Assembly (NCBI RefSeq): GCF_024679095.1
Contig: NW_026111787.1
Coordinates: 558,001-622,000 of the forward strand
DNA: 64,000 bases
DNA from: Eriocheir sinensis
Taxonomy: Eukaryota; Arthropoda; Malacostraca; Decapoda; Varunidae
Reading direction: 5' to 3'
Of this stretch, positions 1 to 13,817 are shown one piece after another (the stretch's first letter is position 1; every line of letters starts with the position of its first letter). Position numbers and translations under genes: made by a program. The notes below the pieces were generated by a model that was not told where the DNA came from, did not search any database, and worked only from the letters and a program-made list of their open reading frames with translations.

Positions 1-1180
1 TTTCTACGTATTTAAATTATTTTATGTGTATTTTATATATACATTTTCATAAAAAAATTACGTTATTTTATTGTGTGTATTCGTATATATTTTGAAACAA
101 ATTTTATACAAATTCATGTTATTTTATGTGTATTTGTATATATATTTTCATACAAATTTATATTATTTTATGTGTATTCATACATATATTTTATTACAAA
201 TTTACCTTATTTTATGTTTATTTTGTATATTTATTTCATTTAATATAATCAAATTTAAATTTATTGTATATGCATTTTGTATATTAATTTTAATACAAAT
301 TTAATTATTCTATGTGTATTTTTCTATTTGTATTTTTATAAAAATATGCTTTATTTTATGGGTATTTTGCATCTTTATTTTCATACAAATTTACGTTATT
401 TTATTGATATTCTGCTCATTCATTTTGATACGATTTGACATTATTCTATGTGTATTTTGTATATATTTTTCATACAAATTTACGTTATGTTATCTGTATT
501 TGTTTATATATTTTGACACAAATTTACAATATTTTATGGGTATTTTGTATATATATTTCAAAGAAATTTACCTAGTTTTATGTGTATTTTGAATTTCTAT
601 TTTCATTCAAACTCAAATTATTTTTATGTATTATTGTATATATTTCAATACAAATTTTAGTTAGGTTATGTGTATTTTGTAAATCTATTTTCATTCAAAT
701 ATATATTATTTCATTGGTATTTTGTTGATTTATATTGATACGAATTTACATTATTTTATATGTACTTTGTATATATATTTTTATACGCATTTACATTATT
801 TAATATTTATTTTGAGTATATAATTTTATACAAATTCATGGTATTTTATGTGTATTTGTATATATATTTTCATATAAATTTACATTATTTTATGTGTATT
901 TTGTACATATATTTCATTACAAATTTACCTTATTTTATGTTTATTTTGTATGTGTATTTTGTACATTTATATTCATACAAATACACATTCTTTTATTGGT
1001 ATTTTGTTTATTTATTTTGTTTCGAATTTACATTATTTTATGTGTATTTTGTTTACATTTTTTTATACGTATTTACTTAATTTTATGTGTATTTTGTATA
1101 TATATTTTTATAGAAATCTACGTTATATTATATGTATTCGTACATATATTTTGAAACAAATTTACATTGTTTTATATGTA
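1..1180 (+). repeat. 45-bp satellite, block 1 (T-rich strand forward)
   Basis: About 26 monomers in tandem, entered mid-array at the window edge. Positions 260-975 have a direct relative at 12,540-13,210, and 500-1,160 have a close direct relative at 59,590-60,250. The block stops part-way through an E-type monomer (TTTTATATGTA) at the switch to block 2. An exact TTTTATGTTTA lies at 210-220. Frames open through the block give only 15-residue repeats. Confidence 0.88.
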
Positions 1181-1200
1181 CAATAAGGTAAATTTGTATT
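1165..1200. other. Orientation-switch class 4 (+ to -), two copies
   Basis: TTATATGTACAATAAGG at 1,180, and its reverse complement at 13,817. Joins the start of an E-type monomer to an inverted F-type start. Confidence 0.85.
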
Positions 1201-2840
1201 GAAATAGATATGCAAAATACATATAAAGCAATGTAAATTTGTTTCAAAATATGTATACGAATACACCTAAAATAACGTAGATTTCTATAAAAATATATAT
1301 ACAAAATACACATAAAATGAAGTAAATACGTATGTAAAATGTATACAAAATACACATAAATTAATGTAAATTCGTATCAAAATAAATAAACAAAATACCA
1401 ATAAAAGAATGTGTATTTGTATAAATATAAATATACAAAATACACATAAAATAACGTAAATTTATATAAAACTATATACAAAAATACACAGAAGTAATTA
1501 AATTTGTATGAAAATATATACAAAACACACAGAAAATAAGCTAAATTTGAATTGAAATATATATACAAAATACATGAAATAAAGTAAATTGGTATCAAAA
1601 TATTTATTCAAATACACATATAATAACGTAAATTTGTATGAAAATATATAAACAAAATACACATTAAATAATGTAAATACGTATAAAAAAATGTGTACAA
1701 AATACACATATAATCATGTAATTCGATTTAAAATAAATAAACAAAATACCAATAAAAGAATGTGTATTTGGATAAATATAAATATACAAAATACACATAC
1801 AAAATAAACATAAAACAAGGTAAATTTGTAATGAAATATATGTACAAAATACATATAAAATGATGTAAATTTATATGAAAATATATATACAAATACACAT
1901 AAAATACCATGAATTTGTATAAAATTATATATTCAAAATAAATATCAAATAATGTAAATGCGTATAAAAATATATATAAAAAGTACATATAAAATAATGT
2001 AAATTCGTATCAATATAAATCAACAAAATACCAATAAAATAATATATATTTGATTGAAAATAGATTTACAAAATACACATAACATAACTAAAATTTGTAT
2101 TGAAATATATACAAAAATACATAAAAATAATTTGAGTTTGTATGAAAATAGATATTCAAAATACACATAAAACTAGGTAAATTTCTTTTGAAATATATAT
2201 ACAAAATACCCATAAAATATTGTAAATTTCTGTCAGAATATATAAACAAATACACATAAAATAACGTAAATTTGTTTGAAAAATATATACAAAATACACA
2301 TAGAATAATGTCAAATCGTATCAAAATGAATGAGCAGAATATCAATAAAATAACGTTAATTTGTATGAAAATAAAGATGCAAAATACCCATAAAATAAAG
2401 CATATTTTTATAAAAATACATACACAAAAATACACATAGAATAATTAAATTTGTATTAAAATTAATATACAAAATGCATATACAATAAGGTAAATTTGTA
2501 TTGAAAAAATATGCAAAATACACATAAAAGAGTAAATTTGTATAGAAATCTATATACGAATACACATAATATAACGTAGATTTCTATAGAAAGATATATA
2601 CAAAATACACATGAAATGATGTAAATACGTATAAAAATATATATACAAAATACACATTAAATAATTTAAATTCTCGTCAAAATAAATAAACAAAATATCA
2701 ATAAAAGAATGTGTATTTGTATGAAAATAGATATACAAAATACTCATAAAATAACCTAAGTTTGTATAAAACTATATACAAAAATACACAAAAATAATTT
2801 AAATATGTATGAAAATAAATATACAAAATACACATAAAAT
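1181..2840 (-). repeat. 45-bp satellite, block 2 (inverted)
   Basis: Reads on the minus strand. It is the inverted partner of about 12,281-13,817: monomer order, diagnostic variants and approximate length (about 1.55 kb) all agree. Its first bases, CAATAAGGTAAATTTG, are the reverse complement of an E/F monomer boundary, so the left edge is a true head-to-head switch. Confidence 0.87.
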
Positions 2841-2966
2841 TATTTTGTATATCTATTTTATACAAATGTACGTTATTTTATGTGAATTTGTTTTCATTTC
2901 ATACAAATTTACATTATTTTATGTGTATTTTGTACATGTATTTAAATACAAATTTAACTAATTACA
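2841..2966 (+). repeat. 45-bp satellite, block 3 (short forward island)
   Basis: Under three monomers in forward orientation between two minus blocks. It carries the variant TGTGAATTTGTTTTCATTTC, also present forward near 8,810, 27,200 and 45,185 and inverted near 6,290. The right edge lies in a short palindromic stretch, TATTTTTATAAAAATA. Confidence 0.8.
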
Positions 2967-4050
2967 TATTTTTATAAAAATACATATACAAAAATACACA
3001 TAGATTAATCAAATTTGTATTAAAATTAATATACAAAATGCACATACAATAAGGTAAATTTGTATTGAAAAAATATGCAAAATACACATGAAACAATGTA
3101 AATTTGTTTCAGAATATATATTCGAATACACATAAAATAACGCAGATTTCTATAGAAATATATATACAAAATACACTTGAAATAGTGTAAATACGTATAA
3201 AAATATATATAAAAAATACACATTAAATAATGTTAATTCGTGTCAAAATAAATAAACAAAATATCATGAAAAGAATGTGTATTTGTATGAAAATAGATAT
3301 ACAAAAAACACATAAAATAACCTAAATTTGTATAAAACTATAAACAAAAATACACAAAAATGATTTAAACTTGTATGAAAATAAATATACAAAAAACATA
3401 TAAAATTAGGTAAATCTGTATTGAAATACATATACAAAATACACATAAAATAATGTAAATTTGAATAAAAATATATAAACATATAGACTTAAAATAACGT
3501 AAATTTGTATCAAATATATATACAAAAAACACATTAAATAATGTAAATATGTATAAAAAAATATATAAAAAACACAAATAAAATAATGTAAAATCATATC
3601 AAAATAAATACAGAAAATATTAATAAAATAATGTAAATTTGTATGAAAATTAGGATGCAAAATACCCATAAAATAACGCATTTTTATAAAAATATATATA
3701 CGAAAAAACATAAAATATTTGATTTTGTATTAAAATAAATAGATATACAAAATACACATAAGATAAGCTAAATTTGAATTGAAATATATATACAAAATAC
3801 ATAAAATAATGTAAATTTGTATCAAAATACCTATACAAATACACATATAATAACGTAAATTTGTATAAAAATATATAAACAAAATTCACATTAAATAATG
3901 TAAATACGTATAAAAAAATGTAAAAAATACACAAATAATCATGTAATTCGTATCAAATAGACAAAATACCAATAAAATAATGTAAATTTCTATGAGAAAA
4001 CATATACAAAATACACATAAATAACGCAAATATCAATAAAAAAATATATA
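2967..4050 (-). repeat. 45-bp satellite, block 4 (inverted)
   Basis: Matches 49,524-50,610 in the same orientation and opens the large direct duplication. The part at about 2,980-3,736 has a third direct copy at about 60,565-61,316 (offset 57.58 kb at both ends). Sequence from about 3,270 to 4,050 is the inverse of about 15,339-16,135. Confidence 0.86.
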
Positions 4051-4085
4051 TTATAATATATTTTTATACATATTTGAAATATTTA
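4025..4085. other. Recurrent orientation-switch class 2 (- to +)
   Basis: GCAAATATCAATAAAA followed by a TATAATATA palindromic core and TTTTTATACATAT. Copies at 4,050 and 50,610, and in reverse at 15,338. The core is imperfectly self-complementary. Confidence 0.83.
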
Positions 4086-5945
4086 ATGTATATTTTGTAT
4101 ATATATATTTTATCCAAATTTACGTGATTTTATATGTATTTGTTTATATATTTTCATACAAATTTACATTATTTTATGTGAGTTTTGTATATGTATTTCA
4201 ATACGAATTTGCCTAACTTTATGTGTATTTTGCATATCTATTTTCAAACAAATTTAAATTATTTTTGTGTATTTTTGTATATATTTTTATACAAATTCTA
4301 GTTATTTTATTTGTTTTTTGTATATATATTTTCCTACAAATATACATTCTTTTATTGGAATTTTGTGTATTTAATTTTTTACGAATTTACATTATTTTAA
4401 TTATTTAAACTATTTTATGTGTATTTTATATATACATTTTCATAAAAATTTACGTTATTTTATTGTCTGTATTCGTATATATTTTGAAACATTTTATACA
4501 AATTCATGTTATTTTATGTGTATTTGTATATATATTTTCATACAAATTTATATTATTTTATGTGTATTCTTACATATATTTTATTACAAATTTACCTTAT
4601 TTTATGTTTATTTTGTATATTTATTTCATTCAATTTTAAATTATTTAATGTGTATATTTGTATTTGTATTTAGGTTATTTTATGTGTGTTTTCTATATAT
4701 ATTTTCATCCAAAATTACATTATTTTATTGTTATTTTCTTAATTTAACTCGATACGAATTTAGATTATTTCATAGGTATTTTGTATACATATTTTTATAC
4801 TCATTTACATTATCTAATGTGTGTTTTGTATATATTTTTTTATGCAAACTAATTTTATGTGCATTTTTGTACATATATTTTTATAGAAACTTAAAACATT
4901 ATTTTATGTGTATTTTGTATATGTTTTCTCATACAAATTTACATTATTTAATTAGTTTTTTGTTTATTTATTTTGATACGAATGACTTGATTATTGGTGT
5001 ATTTTGTAAATATTTTTTTATACGTATTTACATTACTTAATGTGTATTTTGTTTATATATTTTTTTTACAAATTTACGTTTTTATATGTGTATTTGTTAA
5101 AAATATTTTGAAACGAATTTACTTTATTTTATATATTTTGTATATATATTTCAATTCAAATTTAACTTATTTTGTGTGTATTTTGTATATCTATTTTAAT
5201 GCAAATTTAATTACTTCTGTGTATTTTTGTATATAGTTTTATACAAATTTATGTTATTTTATGTGCATTTTGTATAATTATATTTATACAAATACACATT
5301 CTCTTATTGGTATTTTGTTTATTTAAATTTACACGAATTTACATTATTTTATGTGTATTTTGTATACATTTTTGATTCGTATTTACTTAATTTTATTTGT
5401 ATTTTGTATATATATATATTTATAGAAATCTACGTTATTTTATGTGTATTCGTATATATATTTTGAAACAAATTTACATTGTTTTATATGTTTTTTGCAT
5501 ATCTATTTCAATACAAATTTACCTTATTGTATGTGCATTTTGTATATTTATTTTAATACAAATTCAAATATTTTATGTGTATTTTGGTATATATAATTTT
5601 ATAAAAAATGCGTTATTTTATAGGTATTTTGCATCTTAGTTTTCATACAAATGTACATTATTTTATTAATATTCTGTGTATATATTTTGATACGATTTTA
5701 TATTATACTATTTGTGTTTTGTATATATTTTTTATACATATTTTCATTATTTAATGTGTATTTTTTATATATATTTTATACAAATTAACGTCATTTTAAG
5801 TGTATTTCTTTATATAATTTCATTCAAATTTACATTATCTTAAGTGTATTTTGTATATGTATTTCAATACAAATTTACCTAATTTTATGTGTATTTTGTA
5901 TAGTTATTTTCATACAAATTTAAATTATTTTTGTGTTTTTTTGTA
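4051..5945 (+). repeat. 45-bp satellite, block 5
   Basis: Matches 50,611-52,526 directly. Its first 600 bp is also the inverse of about 14,730-15,338. It contains a run of distinctive monomers, including short ones (TTTGTATTTGTATTTAGG near 4,660) and long ones near 4,400-4,510 and 4,880. One frame stays open for 207 codons (4,417-5,040), but only as a degenerate 15-residue repeat. Confidence 0.87.
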
Positions 5946-5980
5946 TATACATATAGAGTAAATTTCTATGAAAATATATA
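5930..5980. other. Recurrent orientation-switch class 1 (+ to -)
   Basis: TACATATAGAGTAAATTTCT marks the switch. Copies at about 5,946, 11,605 and 52,527, and in reverse at about 45,538. Monomers on both sides match between copies, so one ancestral switch has been copied. Confidence 0.85.
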
Positions 5981-7714
5981 TTCAAAATACATATAAAATT
6001 ATGTAAATAAGTATAAAAATATATATATCAAATACACCTATAAAAATGAAAATTCGTATCAAAATAAATAAACAAAATTCCGATAAAAGAACGTATATTT
6101 GTAGGAAAATAAATATACAAAATACACATAAAATTACGAAAATTTGAATAAAAATATATACAAAAAAACAAAAAAATAAATTTCAATTTGTATGAAAATA
6201 GATATACAAAATACACATATAATTAGTTAAATTTGTATTTAAATACATGTACAAAATACACATAAAATAATGTAAATTTGTATGAAATGAAAACAAATTC
6301 ACATAAAATAACGTACATTTGTATAAAATAGATATACAAAATATACATAGAATAATGTAAAATCGTATCAAAATAAATACATAGAATATCAATAAATACC
6401 CATAAAATAAAGCATATTTTTTTTAAAATACATATACAAGAATACACATAGAATAATTAAATTTGTATTAAAATTAATATACAAAATGCACGTACAATAA
6501 GGTAAATTTGTATTGAAAAAATATACAAAATGCACATAAAACAATGTATATTTGTTTCAAAATATATATACGAATACACATAAAATAACGTATATTTCTA
6601 TAGAAATATATATACAAAATACACATGAAATGACGTAAATACGTATAAAAATATATATACACAATACACATTAAATAATGTAAATTCGCATCAAAATAAA
6701 TAAACAAAATATCAATAAAAGAATGTGTATTTGTATGAAAATAGATATAGAAAATACACATAAAATATTGTAAATTTGTATAAAACTCTATTAAAAAAAT
6801 ACACAAAAATAATTTAAATTTGTATAAAAAAATATATACAAAATACACATAAAACTAGTTAAATTTCTATTGAAATACATATACAAAATACACATAAAAT
6901 AATGTAAATTTGAATGAAAATATATAAACAAATAAACTTAAAATAACGTAAATTTGTATGAAATATATATAGAAAATACACATTAAATAATGTAAATATG
7001 TATTAAAATATATACAAAACACAAATAGAATAATGTAAAATAGTATCAAAATAAATACACAGAATATTGATAAAATAATGTAAATTTGTATGAAAATAAA
7101 GACGCAAAATACCCATAAAACAACGCATTTTTTATGAAAATATATATACCAAAATACACATAAAATATTTAAATTTGTATTACAATAAATATACAAAATG
7201 CACATACAATAAGGTAAATTTGTATTGAAATAGATATGCAAAATACACATAAAACAATGTAAATTTGTTTCAAATATATATACGAATACACCTAAAATAA
7301 CGTATGTTTTTATAAAAATCTATATACAAAATACACATACAATGAAGTAAATACGTATAAGAAAATGTATACAAAATACACATAAAATAATGTAAACTCG
7401 TATCAAAATAAATAAACTAAATGCCAATAAAAGAATGTTTACTTGTATAAATATAAATATACAAAATACACAAAATAACTTAAAATTGTATACAACTATA
7501 TACCAAATAAACAAAAATAATTAAATTTGTATGAAAATAGATATACAAAAGACACATAAAATAAGCTAAATTTTAATTGAAATAAATATAGAAAATACAT
7601 AAAATAATGTAAATTTGTATCAAAATATATATTCAAATACACATATATTAAAATTAATATACAAAATGCGTATATAATAAGGTAAATTTGTATTGAAAAA
7701 ATATGCAACATACA
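5946..7714 (-). repeat. 45-bp satellite, block 6 (inverted)
   Basis: Direct partner of 52,527-54,319. Begins at the recurrent motif ATACATATAGAGTAAATTTC and ends at the recurrent motif CATACACGTTTACTCATAC. The monomers follow the 16-member cycle read backwards. Confidence 0.87.
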
Positions 7715-7740
7715 CGTTTACTCATACAAATTTATATTAT
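7695..7740. other. Recurrent orientation-switch class 3 (- to +)
   Basis: CATACACGTTTACTCATAC. Copies at 7,714, 9,612, 54,319, 56,641 and 57,008, in reverse at 63,672, and a variant at 13,213 inside a forward run. The right half resembles a monomer that elsewhere reads GTTTTCTCATACAAATTTAC. Confidence 0.87.
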
Positions 7741-8980
7741 TTTATTGGTATTTTGTTTATTTATTTTGATACGAATTACATGATTATATGTGTATTTTGT
7801 ACATATTTTTTTATACGTATTTACATTATTTAATGTGTATTTTGTTTATATATTTTCATACAAATTTACGTTATTATATGTGTATTTGTATAAATATTTT
7901 GATACAAATTTACTTTATTTCATGTATTTTGTATATATATTTCAATTCAAATTTAGCTTACTTTGTGGGTATTTTGTATATATTTTCATACAAATTTAAT
8001 TACTTCTTTGTATTTTTGTATATAGTTTTATATAAATTTACGTTATTTTATGTGTATTTTGTATATTTATATTTATACAAATACACATTCTTTTATTGCT
8101 ATTTTGTTTATTTATTTTGATACGAATTTACATTATTTTATGTGTATTTTGTATACATTTTTTTTATACGTATTTACTTCATTTTATGTGTATTTTGTAT
8201 ATATATTTTTATAGAAATCTACGTTATTATATGTGTATTCGTATATATATTTTGAAACAAATTTACATTGTTTTATATGTATTTTGCATATCTATTTCAA
8301 TACAAATTTACCTTATTGTATGTGTTTTTTGTATATTTATTTTAATACAAATTTAATTTTTTTATGTGTATTTTGGTATAAATATTTTTATAAAAAAAAA
8401 AAATGCGTTATTTTATGGGTATTTTGTTTCTTTATTTTCATACAAATTTACATTATTTTATTAATATTCTGTGTATGTATTTAGATACGATTTTACATTA
8501 TTCTATTTGTGTTTTGTACATATTTTTTTATACAAATTTACGTTATTTTAAGTGTATTTGTTTAAGTATTTTCATTCAAATTTACATTATTTTATGTGTA
8601 TTTTGTGTATGTATTTCAGTACAAATTTACCTAATTTTATGTGTATTTTGTATATTTATTTTCATACAAATTAAAAAAAAAATTGGGTATTTTTGTATAT
8701 AGTCTGATACAAATTTAGGTTATTTTATGTGTATTTTGTATATCTAGTTTCATACAAATACACATTCTTTCATTGATATTTTGTTTATTTATTTTGACGC
8801 GAATTTTATGTGAATTTGTTTTCATTTCATACAAATTTACATTATTTTATGTGTATTTTGTACATGTATTTAAATACAAATTTAACTAATTATATGTGTA
8901 TTTTGTATATCTATTTTCATACAAATTGAAATTTATTTTTTTGTTTTTTTTGTATATATTTTTATTCAAATTTTCGTAAT
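7715..8980 (+). repeat. 45-bp satellite, block 7
   Basis: Direct partner of 54,320-55,576. From about 8,092 to 8,763 it holds one higher-order cycle of 15 monomers: members J and K are fused into one, giving about 670 bp instead of about 710. A short A-run near 8,394-8,403 lies in a G-type monomer. Confidence 0.87.
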
Positions 8981-9000
8981 CTTATAAAAATATATATACC
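8960..9000. other. Orientation-switch class 5 (+ to -), two copies
   Basis: TTTTCGTAATCTTATAAAAA at 8,980 and 55,576, as part of the large direct duplication. Confidence 0.83.
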
Positions 9001-9612
9001 AAAATACACATAAAATATTTAAATTTGCATTGAAATAAGTATACAAAATGCACATACAATAAGGTAAATTTGTATTGAAAGAGATATGCAAAAATACATA
9101 TAAAACAATGTAAATTTGTTTCAAAATATATATACGAATACAAATAAAAAACGTAGATTTCTATAAAAATATATATACAAAATACACATAAAATTAAGTC
9201 AATACGTATAAAAAAATGAATACAAAATACACATAAAATAATGTAAATTCGAATTAAAATAAATAAACAAAATACCAATAAAAGAATGTGTATTTGGATA
9301 AATATAAATATACAAAATACACATACAAAATAAACATAAAATAAGGTAGATTTGTAAAAAAATATATGTACAAAATACACATAAAATAATGTAAATTTAT
9401 TTAAAAATATATATACAAATACACATAAAATACCATGAATTTGTATAAAAATATATATTCAAAATAAATATTAAATAATGTAAAAGCGTATAAAAATATA
9501 TATACAAATACAGATACAAAAATACACATCGAATAATAAAATTTGTATTAAAATTAATATACAAAATGCGTATATAATAAGGTAAATTTGTATTGAAAAA
9601 AATGCAACATAC
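8981..9612 (-). repeat. 45-bp satellite, block 8 (inverted)
   Basis: Direct partner of 55,577-56,110, including the left switch. Compared with the block at 55,577-56,641 it lacks about 430 bp before its right edge at CACGTTTACTCATAC. Confidence 0.86.
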
Positions 9613-11604
9613 ACGTTTACTCATACAAATTTATATTATTTTATTGGTATTTTGTTTATTTATTTTGATACGAATTACATGATTATATGTTTATTTTGTA
9701 CATATTTTTTATACGTATTTACATTATTTAATGTGTATTTAGTTTATATATTTTCATACAAATTTACGTTATTATATGTGTATTTGTATAAATATTTTGA
9801 TACAAATTTACTTTATTTCATGTATTTTGTATATATATTTCAATTCAAATTTAGCTTATTTTGTGTGTATTTTGTATATATTTTCATACAAATTTAATTA
9901 CTTCTGTGTATTTTTGTATATAGTTTTATATAAATTTACGTTATTTTATGTGTATTTTGTATATTTATATTTATACGAATACACATTCTTTTATTGGTAT
10001 TTTGTTTATTTATTCTGATACGAATTTACATTATTTTATGTGTTTTTTGTATACATTTTTTTATACGTATTTACTTCATTTTATGTGTATTTTGTATATA
10101 TATTTTTATAGAAATCTACGTTATTTTATGTGTATTCGTATATATATTTTGAAACAAATTTACATTGTTTTATATGTATTTTGCATATCTATTTCAATAC
10201 AAATTTACCTTATTGTATGTGTTTTTTGTATATTTATTTTAATACAAGTTTAATTTTTTGATGTGTATTTTGGTATATATATTTTTATAAATAAAAAAAA
10301 TGCGTTATTTTATGGGTATTTTGCTTCTTTATTTTCATACAAATTTACATTATTTTATTATTATTCTGTGTATTTATTTTGATACGATTTTACATTATTC
10401 TATTTGTGTTTTGTATATATTTTTTTATACAAATTTACGTTATTTTAAGTGTATTTGTTTATGTATTTTCATTCAAATTTACAGTATTTTATGTGTATTT
10501 TGTATATGTATTTCAATACAAATTTACCTAATTTTATGTGTATTTTGTATATTTATTTTCATACAAATTTAAATTATTTTTGTGTATTTTTGTATATAGT
10601 TTTATACAAATTTATGTTATCTTATGATTTTGTATATTTATTTTCATACAAATACACATTCTTTTATTGACATTTTGTTTATTTATTTTGACGCGAATTT
10701 ACATTATTTAATGTGTATTTTGTATATATATTTTTATACGTATTTACATCCTTTCATGTGTACTTTGTATATTTATAAAAAATGCGTTATTTTATGGGTA
10801 TTTTGCATCTTTATTTTCATACAAATTTACATTATTTTATTTACATTCTGTGTATTTATTTTTATACGATTTTACATTATTCTATTTGTGTTTTGTATAT
10901 ATATTTTTTATACATATTTACATTATTTAATGAGTATCTTTTATATATATTTTATACAAATTTATGTTAATTTAAGTGTATTTGTTTATATATTTTCATT
11001 CAAATTTACATTATTTTATGTGTATTTTGTATATGTATTTCTTTACAAATTTACCTAATTTTATGTGTATTTTGTATATTTATTATCATACAAATTTAAC
11101 TTATGTTTGTGTATTTTTATATATAGTTTTATACAAATTTACGTTATTTTATGTGTATTTTGTATATGTATTTTCATACAAATACACATTCTTTCATTGA
11201 TATTTTAATTATCTATTTTGACACGAATTTACATTATTTAATGTGTATTTTGTATATATATTTTTATACGTATTTACAACATTTCATGTGTATTTTGTAT
11301 ATATATTTCAATAGAAATCTACGTTATTTTATGTGTATTCGTATATATATTTTGAAACAAATCTACATTATTTTATGTGTATTTTGTATATATATTTCAT
11401 TATAAATTTGCCTTATTTTAAGTTTATTTTTATATCTATTTTCATTCAAATTCAAATCATTTTATGTGTATATATTTATTTGTATTTACGTTATTTTATG
11501 TGTATTTTCTATATATATTTTCATTCAAAATTACATTATTTTATCGGTATTTTCTTCATTTATTTCGATACTAATTTAGATTATTTCAAGTGTATTTTCT
11601 ATAC
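9613..11604 (+). repeat. 45-bp satellite, block 9
   Basis: The first 1.1 kb matches 57,009-58,140 directly. The part from about 10,390 to the right edge is the inverse of about 45,538-46,790, shared switch included. Near 10,770 a B-type monomer runs straight into a G-type end, a deletion of about five monomers from the cycle. Confidence 0.87.
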
Positions 11605-11693
11605 ATATACATATAGAGTAAGTTTCTATGAAAATATATATTCAAAATACATATAAAATTATGTAAATAAGTATAAAAATATATGTATCAAAT
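11605..11693 (-). repeat. 45-bp satellite, block 10 (two-monomer inverted island)
   Basis: About 89 bp of minus-strand monomers between forward blocks. The left edge is a copy of the ATAGAGTAA switch. The right edge joins AAATACTTCATTTTATGTG, in the middle of a B/C monomer boundary. Confidence 0.8.
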
Positions 11694-13817
11694 ACTTCAT
11701 TTTATGTGTATTTTGTATATATTTTTATAGAAATCAACGTTATTTTATGTGTATTCGTATATATATTTTGAAACAAATATACATTGTTTTATATGTATTT
11801 TGCATATCTATTTCAATACAAATTTACCTTACAGTATGTGCATTTTTTATATTTATTTTAATACAAATTTTAATATTTTATGTGTATTTTGGTATATATA
11901 TATTTATAAAAAATGCGTTATTTTATGGCTATTTTGCATCTTTATTTTCATACAAATTTACATTATTTTATTAATATGCTGTGTATTTATTTTGATACGA
12001 TTTTACATTATTCTATTTGTGTTTTGAATATATTTTTTTATACATATTTACATTATTTAATTAGTATTTTGTATATATATTTGATACAAATTTACGTTAT
12101 TTTAAGTGTGTATGTTTATATATTTTCTTTCAAACTTCCATTATTTTATGTGTATTTTGTATATGTATTTCAATACAAATTTACCTAATTTTATGTGTAT
12201 TTTGTATATTTATTTTCATACAAATTTAAATTATTTTTGTGTATTTTTGTATATAGTTTTATACAAACTTAGGTTATTTTATGAGTATTTTGTATATCTA
12301 TTTTCATACAAATACACATTCTTTTATTGATATATTGTGTATTTATTTTGACGAGAATTTAAATTATTTAATGTGTATTTTGTATATATATTTTTATACG
12401 TATTTACATCATTTCATGTGTATTTTGTATATATATTTCTATAGAAATCTACGTTATATTATGTGTATTTGTATATAGCTTTTTAAACAAATTTACACTT
12501 TTATGTGTATTTTGCATATTTTTTCAATTCAAATTTACCTTATTGTATATGCATTTTGTATATTAATTTTAATACAAATTTAATTATTCTATGTGTATTT
12601 TTGTATATGTATTTTTATAAAAATATGCTTTATTTTATGGGTATTTTGCATCTTTATTTTCATACAAATTTACGTTATTTTATTGATATTCTGCTCATTC
12701 ATTTTGATACGATTTGACATTATTTTATGTGTATTTGTTTATATATTTTGACACAAATTTACAATATTTTATGGGTATTTTGTATATATATTTCAAAAGA
12801 AATTTACCTAGTTTTATGTGTATTTTGAATATCTATTTTCATACAAACTCAAATTATTTTTATGTATTTTTGTATATATTTCAATACAAATTTTAGCTAT
12901 GTTATGTGTATTTTGTAAATCTATTTTCATTCAAATATATATTATTTTATTTGTATTTTGTTGATTTATATTGATACGGATTGACATTATTTTATATGTA
13001 CTTTTTATATATATTTTTATACGCATTTACATTATTTAATATTTATTTTGAATATATAATTTTATACAAATTCATGGTATTTTATGTGTTTTTGTATATA
13101 TATTTTCATATAAATTTACATTATTTTATGTGTATTTTGTACATATATTTCATTAAAAATTTACCTTATTTTATGTTTATTTTGTATGTGTATTTTGTAC
13201 ATTTATATTTATACACGTTTACTCATACAAATTTATATTATTTTATTGGTATTTTGTTTATTTATTTTGATACGAATTACATGATTATATGTGTATTTTG
13301 TACACATTTTTTATACGTATTTACATTATTTAATGTGTATTTTGTTTATATATTTTCATACAAATTTACGTTATTATATGTGTATTTGTATAAATATTTT
13401 GATACCAATTTACTTTATTTCATGTATTTTGTATATATATTTCAATTCAAATTTAGCTTATTTTGTGTGTGTTTTGTATATATTTTCATACAAATTTAAT
13501 TACTTCTGTGGATTTTTTATATAGTTTTATATAAATTTACGTTATTTTATGTGTATTTTGTATATTTATATTTATACAAATACACATTCTTTTATTGTTA
13601 TTTTGTTTATTTATTTTGATACGAATTTACATTATTTTATGTGTATTTTGTATACATTTTTTATACGTATTTACTTCATTTTATGTGCATTTTGTATATA
13701 TATTTTTATAGAAATCTACGTTATTTTATGTGTATTCGTATACATATTTTGAAACAAATTTACATTGCTTTGTATGTATTTTGCATATCTATTTCAATAC
13801 AAATTTACCTTATTGTA
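11694..13817 (+). repeat. 45-bp satellite, block 11
   Basis: Positions 12,281-13,817 are the inverted partner of block 2. At 13,213 the CACGTTTACTCATAC motif occurs inside a forward run, the one place where I see it not marking an orientation switch. The right edge, TTATTGTACATATAAAAC, is the reverse complement of the switch at 1,180. Confidence 0.87.

Larger units (their letters stand above)
2972..10730. repeat. Large direct segmental duplication, left copy
   Basis: Aligns in the same orientation with 49,524-58,140. The offset is about 46.55 kb at 2,972 and 4,050, about 46.58-46.61 kb at 5,946-8,980 and about 47.4 kb after 9,612. It spans several orientation switches, all preserved in both copies. 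The offset step near 9.6 kb reflects about 430 bp plus a 364-bp tandem duplication that only the right copy has. Confidence 0.82.
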